From Thermomonospora echinospora (GTDB taxonomy: Bacteria > Actinomycetota > Actinomycetes > Streptosporangiales > Streptosporangiaceae), in assembly GCF_900108175.1 (NCBI RefSeq), contig NZ_FNVO01000004.1, forward strand, positions 310,001 through 374,000: a DNA stretch of 64,000 bases. Reading direction: 5' to 3'. The notes under the pieces are model-generated. The model was given only the letters and a program-made list of their open reading frames with translations. It had not been told where the DNA came from and searched no databases. Of this stretch, positions 17,252 to 27,954 are shown piece after piece. The translations under genes and the position numbers were made by a program. Position 1 is the first letter of the stretch. Each line of letters begins with the position of its first letter.

Positions 17252-18133
17252 TCAGGAGACCACGTCCTTACCGCGGAAGCGGCGGAAGGCCAGCGCCAGC
17301 AGTACCACCGAGTAGGCGACCGAGATCGCGGTGCCCTTGGCCATCCCCGTCCACTGGATCTGGGGCTGCAGCGCGTCCATCCAGGAGTATGACCAGTGGG
17401 TGGGCAGGAAGTCGCGCACGCCCCCCAGGGCGGTGACGGCGTCCAGGATGTTGCTGACGATCACCAGCCCCACCGCCCCGCCCACCGCGCCCAGCGGGGA
17501 GTCGGTGGTGACCGACAGCAGGAACGCCAGCGCGGCCACCACCAGCTGGGAGACCAGCGCGTAACCGACGATGACCGCCATCCGGCCCAGCGCGGTGCCG
17601 GCCGGGACGGTGCCGCCGGTGGGCAGTTCCACGGCCCCCCAGCCGAACGCCACCGTGCCCGCCAGCAGCGACATCGCCGGCAGGCTGAACACCGCCAGGG
17701 CCGCGTACCCCAGCGCCACGACCAGCTTCTGCCGCAGCAGCCGGGCGCGCGGCACCGGGGCGGCCAGCAGATAGCGCAGCGACGACCACCCCGCCTCGGC
17801 GGCCACCGTGTCGCCGCAGAACAGCGCCACCGCCACCACCAGCAGGAACCCCGCCGACACGAACAGCGCGAACAGCGCGAAGTTCATGGCGCTCGCGGTC
17901 GCCACGGTCACCAGGCCGGGCGCCTCCCGGCCCGGGTCGCCGCCGATCTGGAAGGCGGCCACCAGCACCCAGGGCAGCACCAGCAGGATCGCGAAGGCCA
18001 CCAGGGTCCGCCGCCGTCGCAACTGCCGGACCGCCTCCACCCGCAGCGGCAGCGTGCGGCGCACCGTGGGGACCGTCTCCCGCCGGGCGGCGGTGGCGGG
18101 GCCGTCCCCGTTCAGCCGGGTCCTCGTGCCCAT
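17252..18133 (-). CDS. ABC transporter permease (ABC-2 family)
   Basis: 293 residues with six membrane helices, starting VAFAILLVLPWVLVAAF near residue 43. ALFCGDTVAAEAGWSSLRYLLAAPVPRARLLRQKLVV in the second loop is the typical ABC-2 permease signature, where the transporter is edited by charged LRYLLA-like stretches. The ATG shares one base with the stop of the hydrolase-ATPase fusion gene (TGATG), so synthesis is coupled. It must be the membrane partner of that ATPase. Long N-terminal cytoplasmic leader of about 40 residues (arginine rich). Confidence 0.85.
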   Translation of the reverse strand: MGTRTRLNGDGPATAARRETVPTVRRTLPLRVEAVRQLRRRRTLVAFAILLVLPWVLVAAFQIGGDPGREAPGLVTVATASAMNFALFALFVSAGFLLVVAVALFCGDTVAAEAGWSSLRYLLAAPVPRARLLRQKLVVALGYAALAVFSLPAMSLLAGTVAFGWGAVELPTGGTVPAGTALGRMAVIVGYALVSQLVVAALAFLLSVTTDSPLGAVGGAVGLVIVSNILDAVTALGGVRDFLPTHWSYSWMDALQPQIQWTGMAKGTAISVAYSVVLLALAFRRFRGKDVVS

Positions 18134-20652
18134 CAGGTGCCCTCTCCGATGATCTCCAGGAACGCGTCCTCCAGCCGCTGCCGGGTGCCGACGATCTCGG
18201 CCACCGGCCCGGCGGCCACCCGCCGCCCGCGCGACATCACCACCGCGTGCGTGCAGGTCTGCTCCACCTCGGCGAGCAGGTGGCTGGAGACGATGACGGT
18301 GCGCCCGGTGGCCGCGTACCGCACCAGCACGTCGCGCATCTCGCGGATCTGCGGCGGGTCCAGCCCGTTGGTCGGCTCGTCCAGCACCAGCAGGTCGGGC
18401 AGGCCGAGCATGGCCTGCGCGATGGCCAGCCGCTGCCGCATGCCCTGCGAGTACGTGCGCACCGGGCGCTCCAGCGCGGCGCCGAGGTCGGCGATGGCCA
18501 GCGCCTCGTCCAGATGGGCGTCGGCGGCCGGGCGGCCGGTCGCCCGCCAGTACAGGTCCAGGTTGTCGCGGCCGGACAGGTGCGGCAGGAAGCCCGGCCC
18601 CTCCACGAACGAGCCCAGCCGCGCCAGCACGGGCGCGCCCGGCCGCACCCGGTGCCCGAAGATGCGGATCTCGCCGGCGTCCGGATGGATGAGGCCCATC
18701 AGCATTCGCAGCGTGGTGGTCTTGCCCGCCCCGTTCGGGCCGAGCAGGCCGAGCACCTGCCCCTGTTCGACGCGCAGCGACAGGTCGTCCACGGCCAGGT
18801 GGCCGTTGCGGTACCTCTTGGTCAGCCCGGTGATCTGCAGCGGTACGTCGGCCAGCGCCGGGTCGGGGGAGTCGCGGCGCGGGCGGCGCCCCTGCACCAG
18901 GAGCCCGGCGGCCAGCGCCAGTGCCGCCAGCGGCAGTCCCCACACCCAGCCGGGCAGCGGCGCGCCCGGCGTGTGCAGCGCCGGAACGGTGGGCACGCTC
19001 AGCCCGGAGACGACCGCGACCTTGTGGGCGGCGGGCTTGGGCGAGGTGGCGAAGCCCATGTCGGTCGTGCTCAGCACCAGCCGCAGCCGGTGGCCCCGGT
19101 CGAAGCGGTAGTCCATCGGCGGCAGCGTCACCGTGACCTCGCCGCTCTTCTCGACGCGCAGCGGGGCGGCCAGGCGTCGCGCCGGGGCCGCTCGGCCGTC
19201 GGGTGCGACGTCGTACAGCTTGGCGAACAGGGCGGCGTCCTCGTCACCGGACACCCGGATCCGGACGGTGGGCGCCCCGGTGAGGTGCAGCGGCCGGTCC
19301 AGGGGCCGGGAGTCGAAGGTCGCCGCCTGGCCGGGGATGTCGGACGGCAGCATGCCGCCCGCGCCCAGCCCGTCGAGGGCGCCGAGCGCGCCCAGGCCGG
19401 GCAGCGCCGAGACCGAGGCGGGGGTGCCGCCGGCCGGGTTGAAGACCGTCTGCTCCCGCCCGGCGAGCGGAACGTCCCGTACGTTCGCCCGCAGCCCCGG
19501 ATAGGTGGACGCGGTGGCCGCCTGGATGACGACCTCCTGCGTCGAGGAGTCGATGCCGCCCGTCCGTGACACCGCGAAGGCCGGCGGCGCGGCCTGCCCG
19601 TTCCTGCGCAGATGGCGGTCGAACCAGTCGCGCACCAGGCCGCGGACCCGGCCGGTCTCCTGGTCGCCGCCGTCGTGGCCGCCCTGGATCCAGGCGACCG
19701 ACACCGGGACGCCGTTGCGGGCGATCGCGCGGGCGCCGGCGTCCGCCTGGTCGAGCGGGAACAGCGAGTCGGTCTGCCCCTGCACGAGCAGCGTGGGCGC
19801 CTTGATGCGGTCCGCGTACGCGGCGGGGCTGGAGCGGCGCAGGACCCGCACGGCCTCGTCGGTGGGCCGGCCGGTCTCGGCGACCTCCTGGTACATCTCG
19901 CACAGCGACGGCAGGAACCGTCCACAGGCTGTGGACGGCGCCGGGCCGGGGCCGTTGTCGGGGCTTCCGGCGGTGAAGAAGATCCCGGCCCACAGCTTCT
20001 TGAACACCCCGGTCCGCGGCTGCGCCCCAGTGGCGTTGGGGAACAGCACCGCGGCCAGGTCGTTCCAGGTCTGCTGCGGGGCGATGGCGTCCACCCTGGG
20101 GTCGTGGGCGGCGGTCAGCAGCGCGATCGCGCCGCCGTAGGACTCGCCCGCGATCCCCACCCTCGGGTCGGCGGCGCCCGGGTCGCGCTGCACCTCGGGA
20201 CGGCGGGCCAGCCAGTCGATCAGCTGCCGGGTGTCCTTGACCTCGTAGTCGGGGGAGTCGAGGGCGATCTCGCCGGTGGAACGGCCGAAGCCCCGCGCCG
20301 ACCAGGTCAGCACGGCGTACCCGGCGCGGGCGAGTTCCTCGGCCTCGGCCCGGGTGTCGTCCTTGGAGCCGCCGAAGCCGTGCGCCAGCATCACCGCGGG
20401 CGCGCTGCGGTGCCCGACCGGGGGGAAGAACGAGGCGTCCAGGGTGACCCGCTGGTCGTCGTCCGGGCCGTCCACGACCTGGATGCGGTGGTGCTCGACC
20501 CGCACGGGCGGGGCGTCGTCGGCCGCCGCCCACACCAAGCCCCCGCCCACGGCCAGCACCCCGGCCGCCGCGGTGATCGCCCACCGTCTCGGCACCCCGC
20601 CCAGCCTCCTGAAAGCCGCTCCACGACGCCGGAGCGCACCCCCGATTTCCAT
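18133..20652 (-). CDS. Fusion: alpha/beta hydrolase (CocE/X-Pro peptidase-like) + ABC ATPase
   Basis: 839 residues in one frame. After an N-terminal helix (WAITAAAGVLAVGGGLVWAAA, likely membrane anchor) comes an alpha/beta hydrolase: MLAHGFGGSKDD, nucleophile elbow GIAGESYGGAI, APTLLVQGQTDSLFPLDQA and IQGGHDGG giving the acid and histidine, then a beta-rich CocE/PepX C-terminal domain. A second membrane helix (PGWVWGLPLAALALAAGLLVQG) leads to a complete ABC ATPase: Walker A GPNGAGKTT, signature TYSQGMRQRL, Walker B LLVLDEPTNGLDP. The hydrolase is therefore outside and the ATPase inside. The permease follows directly. Function may be secretion coupled to cleavage of a peptide or ester; that is inference. 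ATG taken; ribosome-binding site weak. Confidence 0.85.
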   Translation of the reverse strand: MEIGGALRRRGAAFRRLGGVPRRWAITAAAGVLAVGGGLVWAAADDAPPVRVEHHRIQVVDGPDDDQRVTLDASFFPPVGHRSAPAVMLAHGFGGSKDDTRAEAEELARAGYAVLTWSARGFGRSTGEIALDSPDYEVKDTRQLIDWLARRPEVQRDPGAADPRVGIAGESYGGAIALLTAAHDPRVDAIAPQQTWNDLAAVLFPNATGAQPRTGVFKKLWAGIFFTAGSPDNGPGPAPSTACGRFLPSLCEMYQEVAETGRPTDEAVRVLRRSSPAAYADRIKAPTLLVQGQTDSLFPLDQADAGARAIARNGVPVSVAWIQGGHDGGDQETGRVRGLVRDWFDRHLRRNGQAAPPAFAVSRTGGIDSSTQEVVIQAATASTYPGLRANVRDVPLAGREQTVFNPAGGTPASVSALPGLGALGALDGLGAGGMLPSDIPGQAATFDSRPLDRPLHLTGAPTVRIRVSGDEDAALFAKLYDVAPDGRAAPARRLAAPLRVEKSGEVTVTLPPMDYRFDRGHRLRLVLSTTDMGFATSPKPAAHKVAVVSGLSVPTVPALHTPGAPLPGWVWGLPLAALALAAGLLVQGRRPRRDSPDPALADVPLQITGLTKRYRNGHLAVDDLSLRVEQGQVLGLLGPNGAGKTTTLRMLMGLIHPDAGEIRIFGHRVRPGAPVLARLGSFVEGPGFLPHLSGRDNLDLYWRATGRPAADAHLDEALAIADLGAALERPVRTYSQGMRQRLAIAQAMLGLPDLLVLDEPTNGLDPPQIREMRDVLVRYAATGRTVIVSSHLLAEVEQTCTHAVVMSRGRRVAAGPVAEIVGTRQRLEDAFLEIIGEGT

Positions 20653-20762
20653 GCTCCCGACTCTACGGGCGCGAGATGTCCCGCCTCTCCAACTGTGAGC
20701 CGTTCCGTCTCGCGCCCGGTGAAACGGCGGCTTCCCGGACGGCCTGTCCCGGGAACGCCCGG

Positions 20763-21410
20763 TCAGAGGCCTTCGCCTTCGGGGCTCGTGGGGAGTGGTC
20801 GAGGCGCCAGGGCGGCCTCGAACATGGTGATCAGGCGGTCGGTGAGCTCGGCGGGGTCGGCCTCGTGCAGGTCGGCGAGCCCGAGGACGCGCCGTACCGA
20901 GCCGCTGCCCAGCAGGACGAACGCCGCGGCGGTGGCCCGCAGGCGCGCGTCGGGGCCGTCCAGCAGGCCGGTCAGCGGGTCGATCAGGACCCGTTCCAGA
21001 TGGCGGCGGATGATCGGCTGGATCTCCGGGTTGCCCTGCGAGCGGTCCAGGATGGACGACACCGGGCTGGCCGAGGCCGGGTGGGTCTGCCGCATGACGT
21101 GCTCGGCCAGCCGCCGGGGGAGGTCGGCCGTACCGCCCTCCAGGACGTGCGGCAGCACCGACTCGCTGGCCAGCACCTCGCCGAACAACGCGGACTTGGA
21201 CCCGAAGTACCGGTTGACCAGCGCGACGTTGGCGCCGGCCCGGCCGGCGATCATCCGTACCGTCACCTGGTCGTAGCCGTGCTCGGAGAACAGGTCGCGG
21301 GCCGCCTCCAGCAGCCGCCGCCGGGTCGCCGCACGGTCGCGCTTGGGCCGTTCGGCGGGACGGCCGGACGTCTGCTCCAGTCGCATCGTGCCAGTATCGC
21401 GCCTTGACAT
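20763..21410 (-). CDS. TetR-family repressor
   Basis: 215 residues. HTH region: RDRAATRRRLLEAARDLFSEHGYDQVTVRMIAGRAGANVALVNRYFGSKSALFGEVL at about residues 23-79, followed by the TetR_C-type ligand domain. Divergent from a 14-helix exporter, with a promoter/operator in the 50-base gap, so it most likely controls that exporter; it also lies 110 bases upstream of the hydrolase-ATPase gene on the same strand and might control that too. The start at 21410 follows a TATACG box by seven bases and would give a leaderless message; a later ATG eight codons in is possible. Confidence 0.85.
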   Translation of the reverse strand: MSRRDTGTMRLEQTSGRPAERPKRDRAATRRRLLEAARDLFSEHGYDQVTVRMIAGRAGANVALVNRYFGSKSALFGEVLASESVLPHVLEGGTADLPRRLAEHVMRQTHPASASPVSSILDRSQGNPEIQPIIRRHLERVLIDPLTGLLDGPDARLRATAAAFVLLGSGSVRRVLGLADLHEADPAELTDRLITMFEAALAPRPLPTSPEGEGL

Positions 21411-21439
21411 GTAAACGCGCGTATACATACTCGTGTATA
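21404..21439 (+). promoter_or_regulatory. Promoter and operator between tetR and exporter
   Basis: TTGACA (21404-21409) and CATACT (21426-21431) form a promoter for the exporter gene. Overlapping it is the inverted repeat TATACA-TACTCG-TGTATA (21422-21439), the likely TetR site. On the other strand TATACG serves the tetR gene. Confidence 0.6.
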
Positions 21440-21460
21440 TAACGGTCATCAGGGGGCGGA

Positions 21461-23125
21461 GTGGCGCGGAGCGGGGCGGCGGGCACGGGGTACACCCATC
21501 GGCAGGTGCTGGAGATCCTGAGCGGGCTGATCATGGCCATGCTCACCGCGATGATCTCCACCTCGGTGATCGCCACCGCGCTGCCCACCATCATCGGCGA
21601 ACTCGGCGGCCAGGAGCAGTTGGCCTGGGTGGCCAGCGCCCCGCTGCTGACCATGACCGTCGCCACCCCGTTGTGGGGCAGGCTGTCGGACCTCTTCGGC
21701 CGCAAGGCGATGTTCCAGGCCGCCGTGGTGCTGTTCGCGGTCTCCTCGCTCGCGGCCGGGTTCTCCCAGGACATCGGCGGGCTCATCGCGGCCCGTGCGG
21801 TGCAGGGGCTGGGCGCCGGCGGGGTGCTGTCGCTCACCCAGATCATCCTCGGCGACGTGGTGCCGCCCCGCGAGCGCGGCCGGTACTCCGGCTACCTGGG
21901 CGCCGCCTACGGCGTGTCCATGGTGGCCGGCCCACTGGTCGGCGGCTTCCTGGTGGACACCCCCGGGCTGGGCTGGCGCTGGTGCTTCTTCGTCTCGGTG
22001 CCGCTGGCCGTGGTGGCCTCCCTCATCATCTGGAAGGTGCTGAGGCTGCCGCGGCCCGGCCGGAACGCACCCCGACCGAAGATCGACTGGTTCGGGGCGG
22101 TGACCATCACCGGCGGGGCCACGGCGATCATGCTGCTGCTGTCGCTGGGCGGCAAGGAGTTCGCCTGGCACTCCCCGTGGACCTACGGACTGGTCGCGCT
22201 GGGCGTGCTGCTGCTGGTCCTGGCGGTGGTGGCCGAGCGGCGGGCCGCCGCGCCGATCCTGCCGCCCCGGCTGTTCGGCGACCGGACCTTTGTGCTCAGC
22301 GCGGCGTCCCTGCTGCTGGTGGGCGTGGTCATGTTTGGCGCGCTGATCTTCCTGCCGCAGTATCTCCAGCTGGTGCGGGGGATGAGCCCGACCGCCTCCG
22401 GGCTGATGACGCTGCCCCTGGTGATCGGTCAGATGCTGGCCTCCACCCTGTGTGGGCAGTTCATCACCCGGACCGGGCGGTGGAAGGCGTACCCGGTGGC
22501 CGGGCTGGCGCTGCTGACCCTGGGGATGTTCCTGCTGTCGCGGCTGCACGTGGACTCTCCGCTGGTGCTGATCGGCGTCGACTGCGCGGTCATCGGCGTC
22601 GGCCTGGGCATGAGCATGCAGATCCTGGTCCTGGCCACGCAGAACGCCGTGCCGCACGCCGACATGGCCGCCGCGACCTCGGGTGTGTCGTTCTTCCGCA
22701 GCCTGGGCGGCGCGGTCGGGGTGGCCGCGCTGGGCGCCGTCCTCACCAGCAGGCTCGCCACCGAGCTCACCGAACGGCTGCGGGCCGCCCATCTGCCGGT
22801 GCCGAACGGGGCGGGCAGCGAGCTGGGCACCCCCGAGGAGATCCACGACCTGCCCGAGCCCTTCCAGGGCCTGCTGCTGGAGTCGTTCACCGACGCGCTG
22901 CAGACCGCCTTCCTGGTCTGCGTACCGTTGGCGCTGGTGGCCCTGGCGGGCGCCCTCGCGCTCCGGGAACTGCCGCTGCGCACCTCGGCCGTCCCCGTTC
23001 CCGAGCCCGCCGAGGCCGTCCCCGTTCCCAAGGCCACCGAGGACACCGAGGCCGTCAAGGCTGCCGAGGCTGCCGAGGCCGCCGGGCCCGCCGGGCCCCG
23101 TCAGGACCCCACGGCGGTCCCGTAG
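21461..23125 (+). CDS. DHA2-type 14-helix drug exporter (EmrB/QacA family)
   Basis: 554 residues, 14 helices. Motif A GRLSDLFGRKAMFQ, motif B region RAVQGLGAGGVLSL and motif C GPLVGGFLVDTPGLGWRWCFF are intact. Proton-driven efflux of lipophilic drugs is the family role. GTG start preceded by GGGGGCGGA. The last 50 residues are a low-complexity tail of Pro, Ala, Glu repeats (EPAEAVPVPKATEDTEAVKA) and not part of the transport fold. Paralogous to the exporter at 14791. Transcribed toward, and ending four bases from, the decayed SecD-head pseudogene on the other strand. Confidence 0.9.
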   Translation: MARSGAAGTGYTHRQVLEILSGLIMAMLTAMISTSVIATALPTIIGELGGQEQLAWVASAPLLTMTVATPLWGRLSDLFGRKAMFQAAVVLFAVSSLAAGFSQDIGGLIAARAVQGLGAGGVLSLTQIILGDVVPPRERGRYSGYLGAAYGVSMVAGPLVGGFLVDTPGLGWRWCFFVSVPLAVVASLIIWKVLRLPRPGRNAPRPKIDWFGAVTITGGATAIMLLLSLGGKEFAWHSPWTYGLVALGVLLLVLAVVAERRAAAPILPPRLFGDRTFVLSAASLLLVGVVMFGALIFLPQYLQLVRGMSPTASGLMTLPLVIGQMLASTLCGQFITRTGRWKAYPVAGLALLTLGMFLLSRLHVDSPLVLIGVDCAVIGVGLGMSMQILVLATQNAVPHADMAAATSGVSFFRSLGGAVGVAALGAVLTSRLATELTERLRAAHLPVPNGAGSELGTPEEIHDLPEPFQGLLLESFTDALQTAFLVCVPLALVALAGALALRELPLRTSAVPVPEPAEAVPVPKATEDTEAVKAAEAAEAAGPAGPRQDPTAVP

Positions 23126-23129
23126 CCGG

Positions 23130-23362
23130 TCAGTTCGATCCGAGGATCCGCCGGACCATGTCCTCGGTCTGCCGCCGAGAGCCGGCGGGGCTGCTGATCT
23201 GGACGTCCCCGGTGGTCAGCGCCTGCTGCACCTCCGGGGCGGACAGGACCTGGCCGCCGACCACGATCGCCAGCAGCCGCTGCGGGGTCCCTGGGGCGGC
23301 GCCGTCGGCGGATACGGCCCGAAGCCCGGCGCTCCTGCGAACCCGGGCGGGGGCGCGGCCAT
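23130..23362 (-). pseudogene. Decayed SecD-head-like protein with internal frameshifting deletion
   Basis: An ATG coupled to the stop of the upstream gene (TGATG) opens a proline-rich start (MAAPPPGFAGAPGFGPYPPT), which runs into nonsense and a stop. One base out of frame the DNA encodes LLAIVVGGQVLSAPEVQQAL, then TTGDVQISSPAG, which closely resembles the end of SecD P1-head domains (LAIVLDGxVxSAPxV). So the middle of the gene, including its membrane helix, has been lost and the ends joined out of frame. Confidence 0.7.
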
Positions 23363-24390
23363 CAGGAGCCTTTGAGGGTGCGGACCAGACGGTCGGCGTC
23401 GCTTTTGGTGAAGCGTCCGGTGACGACCACCTTGCCGTCGGTGATCGGCATGTCCACCCGCGGCGCGGTCACCAACTGGTCGCGCACCACGAACGCCACC
23501 GTCCGGCCCACCGTCTGCCGGGTGATGCCGGCGAACGCCTGCCGGTCGGTCCCCGACAGGCTGATCGCGACGTCGTGGGTGCCGGCGGCCTGCCCCTGCT
23601 GCACCCGCAGCTCGGTGACCCGCCGGATCGCGATGCCGCTGCTGAGCTGGTAGCAGGCCGGGCCGGAGACGGTCTGGCCGGTGATGCCCTGGGTGCCGGC
23701 CGGGCACGCCCCGGACACCACCTGGGTGACCGGGTAGACGTGCAGCGGGGCGGCCAGCGGCATCGGCTTCTCCTCCCGCGAGGTGGCGATCAGCGTCCCG
23801 GTCACCGCGACCGCCGCGATCAGCACTCCCAGCGTGATGACCAGCGCGAGCAGTGCCGGCCGCGACCGGGCCGCCTTGTGGCGACCCCGTCCGGCGCGGG
23901 CCCGGCGCTGCTCCTGAACGCGGCGCAGGGCGTCCGCCCGGCGCGCCCGCTCGGCCGCACGACGGTCGAGCGGACGGGTCGCGGTGTCCCCACCGGAACC
24001 CTTGCCGGTGGCGTCCGGGGAGTCGGACTCCTTGCCGGAGGTGCCCGGAGCGCCGGGACCCCTGCCGGAGGCGCCCGGGGAGCCGGGACCCTTGCCGGAG
24101 GCGCCCGGGGAGTCGAGACCCTTGCCGGAGGCGCTCGGGGAGTCGGGAGCCTTCTCGGGGACGTTCCGAGAGCCGGAACCCTTGCCGGAGACGCCGGAAC
24201 CCTTACCGGCGACCTCAGGGGAGCCGGGACCCTTGCCGGAGGCTTTCGGGGAGCCGGGAGCGTTCTCGGAGGCTTCCGGGGAGTCCGGCGGCGGCGGGAC
24301 GGGCGGCCGGTCGGCGGCGGAAGGACGGCCCTTGGCGTCCTTCGCCGGAGTGTCGGCACGTCGTTTGCCGCGGCGCGGTACGACTCGCAT
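23362..24390 (-). CDS. Membrane-anchored SecD P1-head-like protein with repeat-rich N-terminus
   Basis: 342 residues. Residues 1-165 are low complexity, with about nine units like SGKGPGSPEA, then a basic stretch (RRAAERARRADALRRVQEQRRARAGRGRH), one membrane helix (LLALVITLGVLIAAVAVTGTLIA) and an extracytoplasmic domain. That domain resembles the SecD/SecF first periplasmic head: DVAISLSGTDRQAFAGITRQTVGRTVAFVVRDQLVTAPRV and ITDGKVVVTGRFTKSDADRLVRTL. There are no transport helices, so it is not a translocase. Function unknown. ATG chosen for GGGAGG six bases upstream. Coupled to a decayed sibling of the same type. Confidence 0.65.
   Translation of the reverse strand: MRVVPRRGKRRADTPAKDAKGRPSAADRPPVPPPPDSPEASENAPGSPKASGKGPGSPEVAGKGSGVSGKGSGSRNVPEKAPDSPSASGKGLDSPGASGKGPGSPGASGRGPGAPGTSGKESDSPDATGKGSGGDTATRPLDRRAAERARRADALRRVQEQRRARAGRGRHKAARSRPALLALVITLGVLIAAVAVTGTLIATSREEKPMPLAAPLHVYPVTQVVSGACPAGTQGITGQTVSGPACYQLSSGIAIRRVTELRVQQGQAAGTHDVAISLSGTDRQAFAGITRQTVGRTVAFVVRDQLVTAPRVDMPITDGKVVVTGRFTKSDADRLVRTLKGS
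24001..24290 (-). repeat. About nine imperfect 30-base tandem repeats within a gene
   Basis: On the plus strand the unit reads roughly CTTGCCGGAGGCGCCCGGGG followed by AGCCGGGACC. It encodes ten-residue units of the type GSPGASGKGP on the minus strand. Units differ by single substitutions and one is shortened (around 24190). Confidence 0.75.
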
Positions 24391-24487
24391 CCCCACCTCC
24401 CCGCTGGGCGTGGCCCAAGTCTGGCAGTGCCCTCTGGGATACCGCCACCGTCCGGGTCTCCGCAAGATCGTATGGCCGGAAACGGAA

Positions 24488-24521
24488 GGGCCCCGGCCTC
24501 CCCGAAGGGAGGCCGGGGCCC
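24488..24521 (-). terminator. Terminator of the korAB operon
   Basis: Perfect 15-base arms GGGCCCCGGCCTCCC / GGGAGGCCGGGGCCC with CGAA loop, 15 bases beyond the korB stop. Confidence 0.88.
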
Positions 24522-24536
24522 CGTGCCGGACGGCGC

Positions 24537-27438
<2,902 letters not shown>

Positions 27439-27502
27439 AGAGGAAGACCTCCTCGACGCGCAGCATCGGGACCGGGGGAGGCGTCCGGAACCGTGATGCT
27501 AC

Positions 27503-27516
27503 TTAGGCTTACCTTC
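27503..27516 (-). promoter_or_regulatory. Possible DtxR/IdeR-type iron box upstream of korA
   Basis: TTAGGCTTACCTTC resembles the inner part of the iron box TTAGGTTAGGCTAACCTAA, about 65 bases before korA. Only about two thirds of the positions match, so this is weak. Confidence 0.25.
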
Positions 27517-27954
27517 ATGTTACGTCCGGGCAGTGGTGGATATTCCGGTGGACATGGGGCGCCGATGGGCCGCCCCTCGCCCGGTGCGACCGGTCTGCGC
27601 CATGGCGTCCGACCCGTGATGCGACAGCCCGTCCTGGGTGCCGTGACCCTGACACAGGACGTATCACATCGACCGGTGGTTGACATGGTGCCCGCGGCCG
27701 GTGGGCGATTAGGGCGCGCCTCCATGCAAGGTGTACGACGCGGACGATGCGCGGCGTTCACCCTTGAGGCGGTTCAAGAGGGACACAGGCAGCTCGCCAA
27801 CCGGCACAGGTCCACGTGCAACCGGCGGACCAGCGCGAGAAGTGCGAGAGGTGCCAGGGACGGAACGGCGGAGGCGGCCGGCCACCCTGGCGACTTGGCG
27901 TTCACAGGCGGAACTATAGTTACGCCGATTTCCGTACGGGCCACCGCCCTGGCG
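27517..27954. other. Intergenic stretch upstream of korA, no gene seen
   Basis: About 440 bases. Frames on either strand are arginine/proline-rich shadows without ribosome-binding sites. The palindrome AACTATAGTT occurs near 27911-27920, near the end of the next minus-strand gene. Nothing else supported. Confidence 0.45.
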
